In this document: one piece after another, positions 7,408 to 16,062 of the stretch
Layout: each line of letters begins with the position of its first letter
Numbering within the stretch: the first letter of the stretch is position 1
From: Brevundimonas sp. UBA7534
GTDB lineage: Bacteria > Pseudomonadota > Alphaproteobacteria > Caulobacterales > Caulobacteraceae
Direction of reading: 5' to 3'
Assembly: GCF_002479325.1 (NCBI RefSeq)
Contig: NZ_DLMO01000115.1
Coordinates: forward strand, 1 to 40,284
DNA length: 40,284 nt
Position numbers and translations under genes: made by a program
The notes under the pieces: generated by a model
The model's database searches: none
Seen by the model: the letters and a program-made list of their open reading frames with translations, nothing else
What the model was told of the DNA's origin: nothing

Positions 7408-9675
7408 ATGATCAAACTCACGCTTCGCCGGCGCCTGCTTTGTTGCGGCGCCACCTTGGGCTTCCTGCTGCCGCTGTCCGCCCATGCCCAAGAGGGCGTG
7501 CGGCAGCACGAGGCGGCCGAGGTGGAGGAAATTGTCGTCACCGCCCTGCGGCGCGAGACGCGGCTCCAGGACACCGCGTTGTCGATCACCGCCATGAGCG
7601 GCGAGGCCCTGCTGAACATGGGGGCGACGACGGTGCAGGACATCGTCTCTTCCGTGCCCGGCCTGAACCTGACCGAGGGCAACACCGGGCAGCGCCGTAT
7701 CTCCGTGCGCGGGGTCCAGAGCGCGGGCGAGAGCACGGTGGGCCTTTATCTCGGCGAGACGCCGATCACCGGCCCGAACTCGGCGACTTCGGATCCGAGC
7801 AGCATCACGCCGGACCTGAACATGTTCGACGTGAACCGAGTCGAGGTGCTGCGGGGACCGCAAGGCACCCTGTTTGGATCGGGTTCGATGAGCGGCACGT
7901 TTCGTGTGGTCTTCAATGAAGCGGACGTCGACGGCTATGAGGGCGCGGTCGATCTGACGGGTTCGACCATACACGGCGGCAGCGAGGGCTATGGCGTGCG
8001 CGGCATGGTCAATGTGCCGATCATGGAGGGCCTGCTGGGTGCGCGTCTGGTGCTCTATGACGAACTGCGCGGCGGTTATGTCGACAATGTCCGTTTGGGT
8101 CAGGAGGACATCAACGAAGCCCGGTCCTACGGCGGACGGCTCATGCTGGCCTTCACGCCGAGCGAATCCTTCAAGGTCACCGGCCTGATCACGCTTCAGA
8201 ACCAGACCGCCGAAGACACCAACGGCTGGACGCCGGGCGTCGGGACCTACAAGAACAACAACTATCACAAGCAGCCGTTCCCGAACGAGTTCGCCCTCTA
8301 CAACCTGGCGGCCGAGTGGGACCTGGGCTGGGCGACGCTGAATGGCACGACGTCCTACTATAGCTGGGACGCCACCAAATACATCGAGGGCAGTCTGGCG
8401 GCGCTGTCGGCGCGTCAGGCGGGCAGCTTCTGCGCGCGCTACAACGGCATCACGGGCGCCTGCAATGCGACCCAGCTCGCCAACTATCGCGCCTACATCG
8501 ACTCGGTCTTTCCGCTCAGCGGCTACCAGCCGATGCACGTCGAGGCCAAGATTCACGAAGCGCGGTTGTCCTCCAACAGCGACGGGGCTCTCACCTGGAC
8601 GGTCGGCGCCTTCTACGAAAGCCGCAGCGACGACGCGACCAGTTCGACCGTCGAGGTCGATCCGATCTCGGGCGAGGTCTACATGCCCATCGTCTACAAC
8701 TTCTCGCGCTTCGTGGCCGTCGACCTGACACAGAAGGCCTTGTTCGGCGAAGCGACCTATGAGGTGCTGGACGGGCTCAAGGTGACGGTGGGCGCGCGGG
8801 CCTATCAGTACGAAAAGGAGTCCCAGTCCCAGGTGCTGATGACCAGCTACATAAACTCCTCCGTGGCCGGACCGCTCAGCACCTACAACAGCGATTCCGA
8901 TGGATGGGTCGGCCGGCTGAACATCAGCTACGACATCGCCGACAACGCCATGGTCTACGCGCAATACTCCGAGGGCTTTCGGCCCGGCGGGATCAACAAC
9001 ACTCCGGGCCTGACGCCTGACCTGATCCCCTACGCGTCGGACAGCCTGGAAAGCTACGAGATCGGCGCAAAGACCAGCTGGTTCGACGGTCGATTGACGC
9101 TGAACGCTTCGGCCTACGAGATCAAATGGGCAGACATGCAGATCGCGGCCAGCATTCCGAATTACAGCTTCATCGCCAATGTCGGGGCCTCGACCATCCG
9201 GGGGCTGGAGATCGAGGCGGCGGCGCGTCCGTTGCCGGGCCTGTCGTTGACGGGATCGATGGGCTTGGTGGACGGCAAGTTGGACACCGACCAGACCACG
9301 GGCCTGATCGTGGCGGCTGGCCGGGCCGGGGACACCATTCCCAACGAGCCGGACTTCAAGGCGGCCTTCGCCGCCGACTACACCTGGCCGGTGACCCAGA
9401 GCTTCGATGGGATGGTGCGTTTGGACTACGCCTACACGGGCGAGTCGACCTCCACGTTCCGCCCGACCAGCCCATACTACGAAACCATGGGCGACTTCTC
9501 GAACGTCAATATTCGAGGCGGCGTGGAGGGCGACGGCTGGGGCGCCTACGTCTTCGTCAACAACCTGTTCGACGAAGTCGGCAAGGTGAAAGTGTCCTCT
9601 CAGGCGACCTACGAACAACTGACCTTCAGCATTCCGCCGCGCACTGTGGGCGTGAACCTGCGCCGCCGCTTCTAG
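7408..9675 (+). CDS. TonB-dependent outer-membrane receptor without STN domain
   Basis: This is a 755-aa TonB-dependent receptor that would import a substrate across the outer membrane using TonB energy. A signal peptide (about 1-28, ending SAHAQ) is followed by a TonB box near residues 34-40 (EEIVVTA). The plug domain runs to about 170 (RISVRGVQSAGEST, VEVLRGPQGTLFGSGSMSG). A 22-strand barrel follows, ending in Phe (RRRF), the usual outer-membrane insertion signal. It has AAGGGGA upstream of the ATG. It lacks the N-terminal STN signalling domain, so it should transport rather than signal. It is a clear paralogue of the receptor at 11444. The ligand is not known; no siderophore or B12 gene is nearby. 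Confidence 0.93.
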   Translation: MIKLTLRRRLLCCGATLGFLLPLSAHAQEGVRQHEAAEVEEIVVTALRRETRLQDTALSITAMSGEALLNMGATTVQDIVSSVPGLNLTEGNTGQRRISVRGVQSAGESTVGLYLGETPITGPNSATSDPSSITPDLNMFDVNRVEVLRGPQGTLFGSGSMSGTFRVVFNEADVDGYEGAVDLTGSTIHGGSEGYGVRGMVNVPIMEGLLGARLVLYDELRGGYVDNVRLGQEDINEARSYGGRLMLAFTPSESFKVTGLITLQNQTAEDTNGWTPGVGTYKNNNYHKQPFPNEFALYNLAAEWDLGWATLNGTTSYYSWDATKYIEGSLAALSARQAGSFCARYNGITGACNATQLANYRAYIDSVFPLSGYQPMHVEAKIHEARLSSNSDGALTWTVGAFYESRSDDATSSTVEVDPISGEVYMPIVYNFSRFVAVDLTQKALFGEATYEVLDGLKVTVGARAYQYEKESQSQVLMTSYINSSVAGPLSTYNSDSDGWVGRLNISYDIADNAMVYAQYSEGFRPGGINNTPGLTPDLIPYASDSLESYEIGAKTSWFDGRLTLNASAYEIKWADMQIAASIPNYSFIANVGASTIRGLEIEAAARPLPGLSLTGSMGLVDGKLDTDQTTGLIVAAGRAGDTIPNEPDFKAAFAADYTWPVTQSFDGMVRLDYAYTGESTSTFRPTSPYYETMGDFSNVNIRGGVEGDGWGAYVFVNNLFDEVGKVKVSSQATYEQLTFSIPPRTVGVNLRRRF

Positions 9676-9684
9676 GGCTCGGCC

Positions 9685-9708
9685 GGCGGCGACCGCGCGG
9701 TCGCCGCC
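9685..9708 (+). terminator. Perfect 24-nt palindrome between receptor and amidohydrolase
   Basis: GGCGGCGACCGC and GCGGTCGCCGCC form a perfect palindrome 9 nt after the receptor stop, followed by CTTCCTTTCTATT. It looks like a partial terminator or a 3' stabilising hairpin within the operon and could lower expression of the amidohydrolase relative to the receptor. Confidence 0.5.
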
Positions 9709-9742
9709 CTTCCTTTCTATTCCAGTCGAAAGCGATACATCG

Positions 9743-11281
9743 ATGCAAGGCTTCACCCGCAAGGACTTCCTCAGCTTCTCGGCCGCCGTCACGGCCGCCG
9801 TCTCTACCGGTCTGGGCAACGCCACCGGCGCCCAGGCCGCCGCGACCCGCCAAACCCGAACGACCCCCCGCCGCTATGTGATCAAAGGCGCCGACCTGCT
9901 GACCATGGATCCGGCGCTCGGTGAAATGACCGCGACGGACGTCCTGATCGAAAACGGCAGGATCGCCGCTATTCAGCCGGGCATCTCCGCTAGCGACGCC
10001 GTGGTCGTCGATGGAACCGGCAAGATCCTGATGCCGGGCATGAACGACGGCCACCGGCACGTGTGGGAATGTATCGAGGCCGGACGCCTCGTGAAGACCG
10101 AGCCCGCCCGCTACGGCACCTATCAGTCATGGAAGATGAAGGTCATGGCGTGCCTCACGCCCGAGGACCACTACATGGCCAACTACATCGGCGGCCTGCA
10201 GTGCATCGACAGCGGCGTGACCGGCGTCCTGGACTACGCCCACGGTCAGCAGGACGAGGCGCGGGCGCTGGCCGCCGCGCGCGGCCTTAAGGACTCGGGT
10301 GTGGCCGGCTGGTTCGCGTATCAGGACTCGCACACGATCACCTACGGCCCGGGCGACACGGTGTCGCTCGCCGAGGCCGCGGCGATGCGGGAGGAATACA
10401 CCACCGACCGCCACTGGCGGACCATCGAGAAAGTGATGTCGGACGTGCTATCCGACGCCTCGGCCCCGCTGCAGATGGGCGTGGCGATGTCCAACTCAAG
10501 CTACGGCAAGCCGCTGGACGTCATCCGCGACAAGGAGATCGGGCGGGCGCGGGCCCTTGGCCTCAAGATGATCGCCCATCACGCCGGCCTGCCCAGCACG
10601 CCCTATCCTGCCGGGACCTACGGTCATCGCGGCAGCGGCATCCTGGACCTGTACGAGGCGGACCTTCTCGGGCCGGAATATCATGGCTCGCACGGCGCCC
10701 AGATCACGGACGACGAGTTCGCCATCATGGCGCGCGTCGGCGCCATGCACTGCGCCTCGGCTGTCGGGGAGTTCCCCTATCGCGCGGCCGGACGCGGCCT
10801 CTCCAGCCACTGGCGCGCGCGTCGGGCGGGGGTCGCCACCGGCATCGGCATCGATGTCGGCGTGGCCCTGACCGAGGAGTATTTCGAACATGTCCGCGGA
10901 GCTTTCTGGAGCATGTATCTGTCGGACGAGGGCGCGGCCGAGGCGGCGAAGTACAAGTCTGAGGACGTGCTGGATTACGCCACCCGTCTGGGCGCCCGCG
11001 GCATCCGGCATGGCGACGTGGCCGGCGCCATCACCGTCGGCAAACGCGCCGACCTGGTGCTGCTCGACACCGACCGCTTCAACTTTCCCCATATTGGCGG
11101 ACTGGCGGACCGTGTCGTCAACTTCGCGCGCATGTCGGACATCGACAGCGTCTGGGTCGCCGGCCGGATGCTGAAGCATGATGGCCAGATGATCGGCGTC
11201 GACTGGACCCGCCTGAAACAGCAGATGATCGACATCCAGACCCGCGTCTGGTCCCAGGCGGAGACGATCACCTTCATCTGA
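9743..11281 (+). CDS. Exported amidohydrolase-family protein
   Basis: This 512-aa metal-dependent hydrolase belongs to the amidohydrolase superfamily, in the deaminase/chlorohydrolase-like group. Visible metal ligands are His104 and His106 (GHRHVWE), His279/280 (IAHHAG), His317 (YHGSHGAQIT) and Asp371 (GIDVGVA). A C-terminal KRADLVLLD segment closes the small beta domain. The N-terminus resembles a Tat signal with TRKDFLSF and a hydrophobic Ala-rich stretch, but has Arg-Lys in place of Arg-Arg, so Tat export is likely rather than certain. It sits between two paralogous TonB receptors, which suggests it acts on the imported compound by hydrolysing a C-N or C-Cl bond. I cannot name the substrate. 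The helper Glu usually following the third His is not evident. Confidence 0.85.
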   Translation: MQGFTRKDFLSFSAAVTAAVSTGLGNATGAQAAATRQTRTTPRRYVIKGADLLTMDPALGEMTATDVLIENGRIAAIQPGISASDAVVVDGTGKILMPGMNDGHRHVWECIEAGRLVKTEPARYGTYQSWKMKVMACLTPEDHYMANYIGGLQCIDSGVTGVLDYAHGQQDEARALAAARGLKDSGVAGWFAYQDSHTITYGPGDTVSLAEAAAMREEYTTDRHWRTIEKVMSDVLSDASAPLQMGVAMSNSSYGKPLDVIRDKEIGRARALGLKMIAHHAGLPSTPYPAGTYGHRGSGILDLYEADLLGPEYHGSHGAQITDDEFAIMARVGAMHCASAVGEFPYRAAGRGLSSHWRARRAGVATGIGIDVGVALTEEYFEHVRGAFWSMYLSDEGAAEAAKYKSEDVLDYATRLGARGIRHGDVAGAITVGKRADLVLLDTDRFNFPHIGGLADRVVNFARMSDIDSVWVAGRMLKHDGQMIGVDWTRLKQQMIDIQTRVWSQAETITFI

Positions 11282-11295
11282 AGGACGACGATGTG

Positions 11296-11419
11296 ATTTC
11301 CGGGAGACGGCCGTCTCCGGAAATGGGCGCGCGGCGTCCTCTCCGGCTTGCCGCGCGCGCCGCATCAGTGAAGTGTTCGTGACGGTCCGGCGACAACCCG
11401 ATGCGCCTCCCCGCATCGG
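11296..11419 (+). repeat. Three tandem hairpins upstream of the second receptor
   Basis: Three stem-loops lie in the 162-nt gap between the amidohydrolase and the second receptor. The first (11296-11324) pairs ATTTCCGG...CCGGAAAT around GAGACGGCCGTCTC with a one-base bulge. The second (11327-11358) pairs GCGCGCGGC with GCCGCGCGC. The third (11398-11419) pairs CCGATGCG with CGCATCGG and ends 24 nt before the ATG. The first could terminate or protect the upstream mRNA, and the third may affect translation of the receptor. None has a T tract. Confidence 0.5.
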
Positions 11420-11443
11420 CGCCGCGATTGGGGGTGCAGGTTC

Positions 11444-13960
11444 ATGGCGCACCGGCGGGTAGCCCGGTCTGTGCGCGCCGCAGCGCTTGCGTTCGCGGCG
11501 GCTCTGGCGTGCACACCCGCGTTGGCCCAGTCGACGTCCACCGCCGTATTCAATGTGCCAAGCCTGCCTCTGGCGCAGGCCCTTCCCATGTTCGGGCGTC
11601 AAGCGGGGGTGCAGGTTCTGGCCCCGGGCGACCTGGAGGGGGGATGGACCACGCCCGCCGTCCGGGGAAGGGACACGGTGCGCGGCGCCTTGGCCCGCCT
11701 GATCTCGGGGTCGGGATTGGAGGTCGCCTCGGATGACGGACGCACGATCCTGTTGCGCCGGGCCATGCCTGCCGCCGCCGCGCCAAAGCGGCTGATCGGC
11801 GGCGAGCTCGCCCTGCTGGAGGAGGTTGTGGTGACGGCCTTGCGCCGAGAGAGCGCGGCCTCTCGCACCCCGATCAGCCTGATCGCCATTCCCGCGAACG
11901 CGGTTGGTTCCAACAGCAGCCTGTCGCAACTGTCCGTCCTCGCACCGGGGCTGTCCCAGACCGAGGTCAACACTGGCCAGCGGCGCCTGTCGTTGCGTGG
12001 CATGCAAAGCGCGGGGGAAAACACCGTCGCCCTCTACGTGGGCGAGACACCCGTCACCGGTCCGAACTCGGCCACTTCGGATCCCAGCTCCATCACCCCG
12101 GACCTCGACCTTTACGATCTGGAGAGGATCGAAATCCTGAAGGGGCCGCAGGGCTCGCTGTTCGGCGGCGGGGCGATGAGCGGCGCGGTCCGGCTTCTTT
12201 ATGCGACCCCGGTCCTGGGTGTGACGTCCGCCGATGTGCAGACGGGGCTGACCTGGCTTGACGGAGGCGGGCAAGGCGGCGGTCTGCGCGCCATGGCCAA
12301 CCTTCCTCTCGGCCAGGAAGCGGCGCTGCGCCTGGTCGGATGGCGAGAAGTCCGGCCGGGCCATGTCGACAATGTCCGGCTTGAGGCCGACGACGTGAAT
12401 GCCGTGAAGACCCAGGGTGCTCGGGTGTCCGCAGCCTGGACGCCCCGCCCAGGGACGCTGCTGACCGGCGTGGTGATGGCCCAGGACCAGACGGTGCGGG
12501 ACTCGTCCATGGTCAATCCCGCGGTGGGGTCGCGATTGTCGGACGCCTATGCCCATCTGCCTTTTCCGAACCGCTTCGACCTCATGTCGCTGCAAGTGCG
12601 GCAGGACAGCGGACTTGGTCGGATCACGGCCAATCTGGCTCGGTACGACTGGCGGTCGACCAAATTCATCGACACCAGCCTGGGTGCGCTTCTGGCGCGA
12701 CGCGAAGGGCTCTACTGCCCGCGATACAACGGGATCACGACGACCTGCGATGCGGCCCAGTTGGCGCTTTATCGGGCCTACATCGACGGGGTCATGCCTT
12801 TGGTCGGCCGCCAGCCGATGGAGGTCGAGGCCTCGATCGGAGAAGTCCGGATCGATTCTAATCCCGGTTCGCCGCTCGGCTGGACTCTCGGCGCCTTCTA
12901 CGAGGATCGGCGTGATCGTTCGGTCAGTGCGACTGTAATGGCCGGCGCCGACACAGGAGAGCCGTTGACGCCGCTGACTCCGATCTTCCAGCGTTCAAGC
13001 GGGGTCGACCTGCGGCAGACGGCGGTCTTCGGCCAGGTCGCCTTGTCTCCAACCCCCGATCTCACCTTCCGGCTTGGCGGTCGGCGTTACGGCTACGACA
13101 AGACATCGCGCAGCCAGGTGGAGATCACGAGCTACATCAACGCCTCCCTGGCGGGCCCAGAGACGCGACGCCGCACTGTCGCCTCGGGCTGGGTCACGAC
13201 GGCGAGCGCCAGCCTGAAACTGACGGATCACGCGATGGTCTTCGCCCAGTATGCCGAAGGATTTCGCCCCGGAGGGGTCAACAACACGCCGGGACTGGCC
13301 GCCGAATTGGTCGGCTATTCCGCGGATAGGGCCCGCAATGTCGAATTGGGCGCCAAGACCACGGCCCGCGACGGGCGCCTGCTCGTCGATCTGGCTCTCT
13401 TCCAAGTGGTCTGGAGCAATATGCAGGTCGCCGCGCGCATTCCGAACTTCAACTTGATCGCGAACGCGGGCGAGGCGACCATTCGCGGCGCGGAGGTGGA
13501 AGGTCAGTGGCGGGCGGGGACGGCGTGGACGGTGCGATGGTCCGCGAGCCTGATCGACGCGCGTCTGAGCAACGTCTCTATGGGGGCCCGGTTCGATCTG
13601 ACCGGCAAGGTGGGGGATCGCATTCCCTACGAGCCGGACGTCAGGCTGTCCGCTTCAATGCAACGACGCTGGAGGCTGGCGGGCGACCGATCCTTCGCTG
13701 TCGAGGTCGAAGGCGTCTACGTCGGCGACAGCGGCTCTCTATTCGATCGCAGTGACCTGTTCTACGAGCGGGTTCCAGGCTCGGGCGTGGTGAACCTGGA
13801 TCTATCTTGGGTCGCATCGGGCTGGGAAGTCGTCGCGCGCGTCGAAAACCTTTTCGACGACGCCGGCGCTCTCTGGGCCGCCTCGCGACCGGAGTACGAG
13901 CGTCTGGCGATCGAACGTCGGCCGCGAGAAGCGAGGTTGACCGTTCGTCGTCGTTGGTGA
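11444..13960 (+). CDS. TonB-dependent receptor with N-terminal STN signalling domain
   Basis: This is an 838-aa TonB-dependent transducer. A signal peptide (about 1-28, ending PALAQ) precedes an STN domain at about residues 33-105 (FNVPSLPLAQALPMFGRQAG, then ARLISGSGLEV). The TonB box lies at about 126-132 (EEVVVTA), the plug runs to about 250, and a barrel follows ending in Trp (VRRRW). The extra 83 residues over the 7408 receptor are essentially the STN domain. In the FecA model the STN domain contacts FecR in the periplasm, so this receptor, not the one next to fecR, should be the signalling partner. The two share long stretches such as PNSATSDPSSITPDL and a Cys-bracketed RYNGIT motif. The ligand is unknown. 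Confidence 0.93.
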   Translation: MAHRRVARSVRAAALAFAAALACTPALAQSTSTAVFNVPSLPLAQALPMFGRQAGVQVLAPGDLEGGWTTPAVRGRDTVRGALARLISGSGLEVASDDGRTILLRRAMPAAAAPKRLIGGELALLEEVVVTALRRESAASRTPISLIAIPANAVGSNSSLSQLSVLAPGLSQTEVNTGQRRLSLRGMQSAGENTVALYVGETPVTGPNSATSDPSSITPDLDLYDLERIEILKGPQGSLFGGGAMSGAVRLLYATPVLGVTSADVQTGLTWLDGGGQGGGLRAMANLPLGQEAALRLVGWREVRPGHVDNVRLEADDVNAVKTQGARVSAAWTPRPGTLLTGVVMAQDQTVRDSSMVNPAVGSRLSDAYAHLPFPNRFDLMSLQVRQDSGLGRITANLARYDWRSTKFIDTSLGALLARREGLYCPRYNGITTTCDAAQLALYRAYIDGVMPLVGRQPMEVEASIGEVRIDSNPGSPLGWTLGAFYEDRRDRSVSATVMAGADTGEPLTPLTPIFQRSSGVDLRQTAVFGQVALSPTPDLTFRLGGRRYGYDKTSRSQVEITSYINASLAGPETRRRTVASGWVTTASASLKLTDHAMVFAQYAEGFRPGGVNNTPGLAAELVGYSADRARNVELGAKTTARDGRLLVDLALFQVVWSNMQVAARIPNFNLIANAGEATIRGAEVEGQWRAGTAWTVRWSASLIDARLSNVSMGARFDLTGKVGDRIPYEPDVRLSASMQRRWRLAGDRSFAVEVEGVYVGDSGSLFDRSDLFYERVPGSGVVNLDLSWVASGWEVVARVENLFDDAGALWAASRPEYERLAIERRPREARLTVRRRW

Positions 13961-13979
13961 CGCAATCGGATTACGCTTA

Positions 13980-13998
13980 TGGCGGACGCCTTCCGCCA
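13980..13998 (+). terminator. Short hairpin after the second receptor
   Basis: TGGCGGA (13980-13986) pairs with TCCGCCA (13992-13998) across a 5-nt loop, 20 nt after the receptor stop. There is no T tract, so it is at best a weak terminator. The rest of the gap to 14099 shows no gene. Confidence 0.3.
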
Positions 13999-14099
13999 GA
14001 CGCCCGTCGGCCTCGGGGGTGTCGCTATGGGCTCTGGTTCGCTCCCTGACCCCGACCCCGGGTCCGGTTCACGAGCTGAAGCCCGGCGTCTCCAGGTGG

Positions 14100-15299
14100 T
14101 CAGCCCAGCGCCTCCGCCGCCTCGGGATAACGTTGGAGCAGATGCGCCGCCCACTCCGCCTTGCGCGGCCAAGTTCGCTGGGCCTCGCGCCGCCGCTCCA
14201 GGATCAGGGCGGCGGCCTCCCGGTGGGCGGGCCAGTCCATCAGGAAGCCGAGCGCCGCGCCGAAATCGTCCGCGGCGGCCGCGTGGGCGAAGGCGCGATC
14301 CAGCGCCTCGACATCTTCGAAGTCCGGCAGGCGGACGAGATAGTCGCGCAAGGGCTGCGGCGACAGGTCTCGCTCGAACATCGACCAGCGCAGATCCTGC
14401 GCTTCGGTCCGTTGTCCTTCGGCCTCCAACACGTCGATCGACGCCAGTTCCCAGGCCGGGGTCAGCGTCGGACGCCCGGCGGCCGGACTGCGGCCAAAAG
14501 TCCAGCGACGGTTCGCCGGCGAGGGTCGCAACGCGGCCTCCACCGCGGCGCGCGCCTCGGCGACCCGCCCGTCCGCCAGCAGGCGACGCGCCGCGCCGGC
14601 GGCGAAGTCGGGCGAGCCCTTCTCCTCGGGCGTCGCCAGCGACAGCCACAGGTCCAGGTCGCCGGCGCGGTCCGCCAGCCGTCGGATCGCGCCGCGCGCC
14701 GGGCGGGCGCTCCGAACGGCGGCCGGCAGGACGTCCAGCACACGACGGGCGACGTCCGGGGTGAGGGTGTCGCCGGCGGCGCCGATCCAGCGCGCGTAAT
14801 CCTGCGGCCGCAGACCCACCGCCTCCGCCAGGGCGTCGAGGGCGGCCGGGTTTTCGACGGCGGCGGCGGCCAGCGTCCAGAGGTCGGGCGCCGCATCCTC
14901 GAAGGCGAAGATCAGTTCGCCGCGCGGATCCTTCACCCGCGCGGACAGGCCGGCGAACAGGTCGAACCAGGCCAGCAGGCTGGCGAAGGCGGCGCGCGAA
15001 TCCGCCGGCGCCAACCGGTCCACGATCATGCGACGATGGGTCTCCAGATCGCGGATCAGTTCGCCGCGCTTGCGCCACGAGACGCGGACGCGCGCCGCCG
15101 CCAGGGCGGCGATGCGCTTGTCGATCTCCGCCGCCAGCCGATCGGGGCCGGCCTCCGCCGCCAGTTCCAGCCGCAACCGTCGCTTCAGATTGGCGTCGCC
15201 GGTGCTCGCCTCGGTCAGCAGTTCCGCGAGCCGTGGCGCGCCGAGCGTCGTCAGATTCGCCGCATTCAGGCGGGCAGGGGCCTTCGGCCGTTGCGCCAT
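14100..15299 (-). CDS. DUF6880 family protein
   Basis: This 399-aa protein of unknown function resembles DUF6880 proteins of alphaproteobacteria. Recognisable parts are NAANLTTLGAPRLAELL at about 12-28, TGDANLKRRLRLELA shortly after, and KRGELIRDLETHRRMIVD near 75-92. The whole is helical and rich in Ala and Arg, resembling a TPR-like or armadillo-like solenoid, with no catalytic motif that I can see. I chose the ATG at 15299 because it follows the xthA stop by one base and gives the family-like start MAQRPKAPARLNA; the frame is open to 15362, but that part overlaps xthA. The arrangement indicates co-transcription with xthA. Confidence 0.82.
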   Translation of the reverse strand: MAQRPKAPARLNAANLTTLGAPRLAELLTEASTGDANLKRRLRLELAAEAGPDRLAAEIDKRIAALAAARVRVSWRKRGELIRDLETHRRMIVDRLAPADSRAAFASLLAWFDLFAGLSARVKDPRGELIFAFEDAAPDLWTLAAAAVENPAALDALAEAVGLRPQDYARWIGAAGDTLTPDVARRVLDVLPAAVRSARPARGAIRRLADRAGDLDLWLSLATPEEKGSPDFAAGAARRLLADGRVAEARAAVEAALRPSPANRRWTFGRSPAAGRPTLTPAWELASIDVLEAEGQRTEAQDLRWSMFERDLSPQPLRDYLVRLPDFEDVEALDRAFAHAAAADDFGAALGFLMDWPAHREAAALILERRREAQRTWPRKAEWAAHLLQRYPEAAEALG

Positions 15300-15300
15300 T

Positions 15301-16062
15301 CTATCCTTCCAGTTCGATCCAGACCGGCGCATGGTCGCTCGCCCTGTCCCACCCGCGCACATGGCGATCCACGCCGGCGTCCGCCAGGGCCGGGCTGAGC
15401 AGCAGATGGTCGATGCGCAGACCGGCGTCGCGCTCCCAATCCTGGCGGAAATACTGCCAGAAGGTCCAGGGCGGCTGGTGCGGGAAACGTTCCCGAAGGG
15501 CGTCGGTCCAGCCCTGGCCGACCAACCCGGCCCAGGCGGCGCGGCTCTCAGGCTGAAGCAGAGCGTCCTTCTTCCATGAGCGACTGTTGTAGATGTCGGC
15601 CTCGGTGGGCACGACGTTGAAGTCGCCGGCGAGCACCACGGGCGCGCCGCTCTCTAGCAGTGACGCCGCGTGGGCGATCAGCCGCTCGAACCACGCCAGC
15701 TTGTAGTCGAACTTTGGTCCCGGATGCGGATTGCCGTTCGGCAGATAAAGGCCGCCGACCAGCACCCCGGCCACCGCCGCTTCGATGTAGCGGGCCTGGG
15801 CGTCGGCCGGATCGCCGGGCAGCGCGCGCCGCGTCACCACGGGCGCGCCGATGCGCGACAGCAGAGCGACGCCGTTCCAGCGTCCTTCCCCGACCCAGGC
15901 GGCGTCATAGCCGGCGTCTTTCAGGGCGCGGGCTGGAAACTGCGCCTGGGGCGCCTTCAGCTCCTGGAGACAGACCACGTCCGGCCGGCGCTCCTCCAAC
16001 CAACGCAGCAACGTGGACAGTCGCGTATTGACGCCGTTGACGTTGAAGGTGGCGATCTTCAC
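15301..16062 (-). CDS. xthA: Exodeoxyribonuclease III
   Basis: This 253-aa enzyme is the ExoIII/AP endonuclease of base-excision repair, which cuts at abasic sites and trims 3' ends. Family motifs are NVNGVNTRL at about 7-15, the metal-binding Glu in CLQELKAPQ near residue 34, YLPNGN near 108, GDFNVVPTEADI near 150 and the C-terminal ASDHAPVW with the catalytic Asp-His. I chose GTG at 16062 because it gives the family start (V/M)KIATFNVNG; the frame is open 28 residues further but without resemblance to the family. It is upstream of and nearly touching the DUF6880 gene on the same strand. Confidence 0.93.
   Translation of the reverse strand: MKIATFNVNGVNTRLSTLLRWLEERRPDVVCLQELKAPQAQFPARALKDAGYDAAWVGEGRWNGVALLSRIGAPVVTRRALPGDPADAQARYIEAAVAGVLVGGLYLPNGNPHPGPKFDYKLAWFERLIAHAASLLESGAPVVLAGDFNVVPTEADIYNSRSWKKDALLQPESRAAWAGLVGQGWTDALRERFPHQPPWTFWQYFRQDWERDAGLRIDHLLLSPALADAGVDRHVRGWDRASDHAPVWIELEG

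Noticed and set aside
7144..9825. A very long minus-strand open frame (893 codons) opposite the first TonB receptor
   Set aside because: Its residues are rich in Arg, Gly and Val with no domain, and it mirrors a clear receptor gene. Long antisense frames are expected at this GC content.
10496..12595. Minus-strand open frame of 699 codons opposite the amidohydrolase and second receptor
   Set aside because: It spans two real genes and the gap between them, has no recognisable domain and no ribosome site of note.
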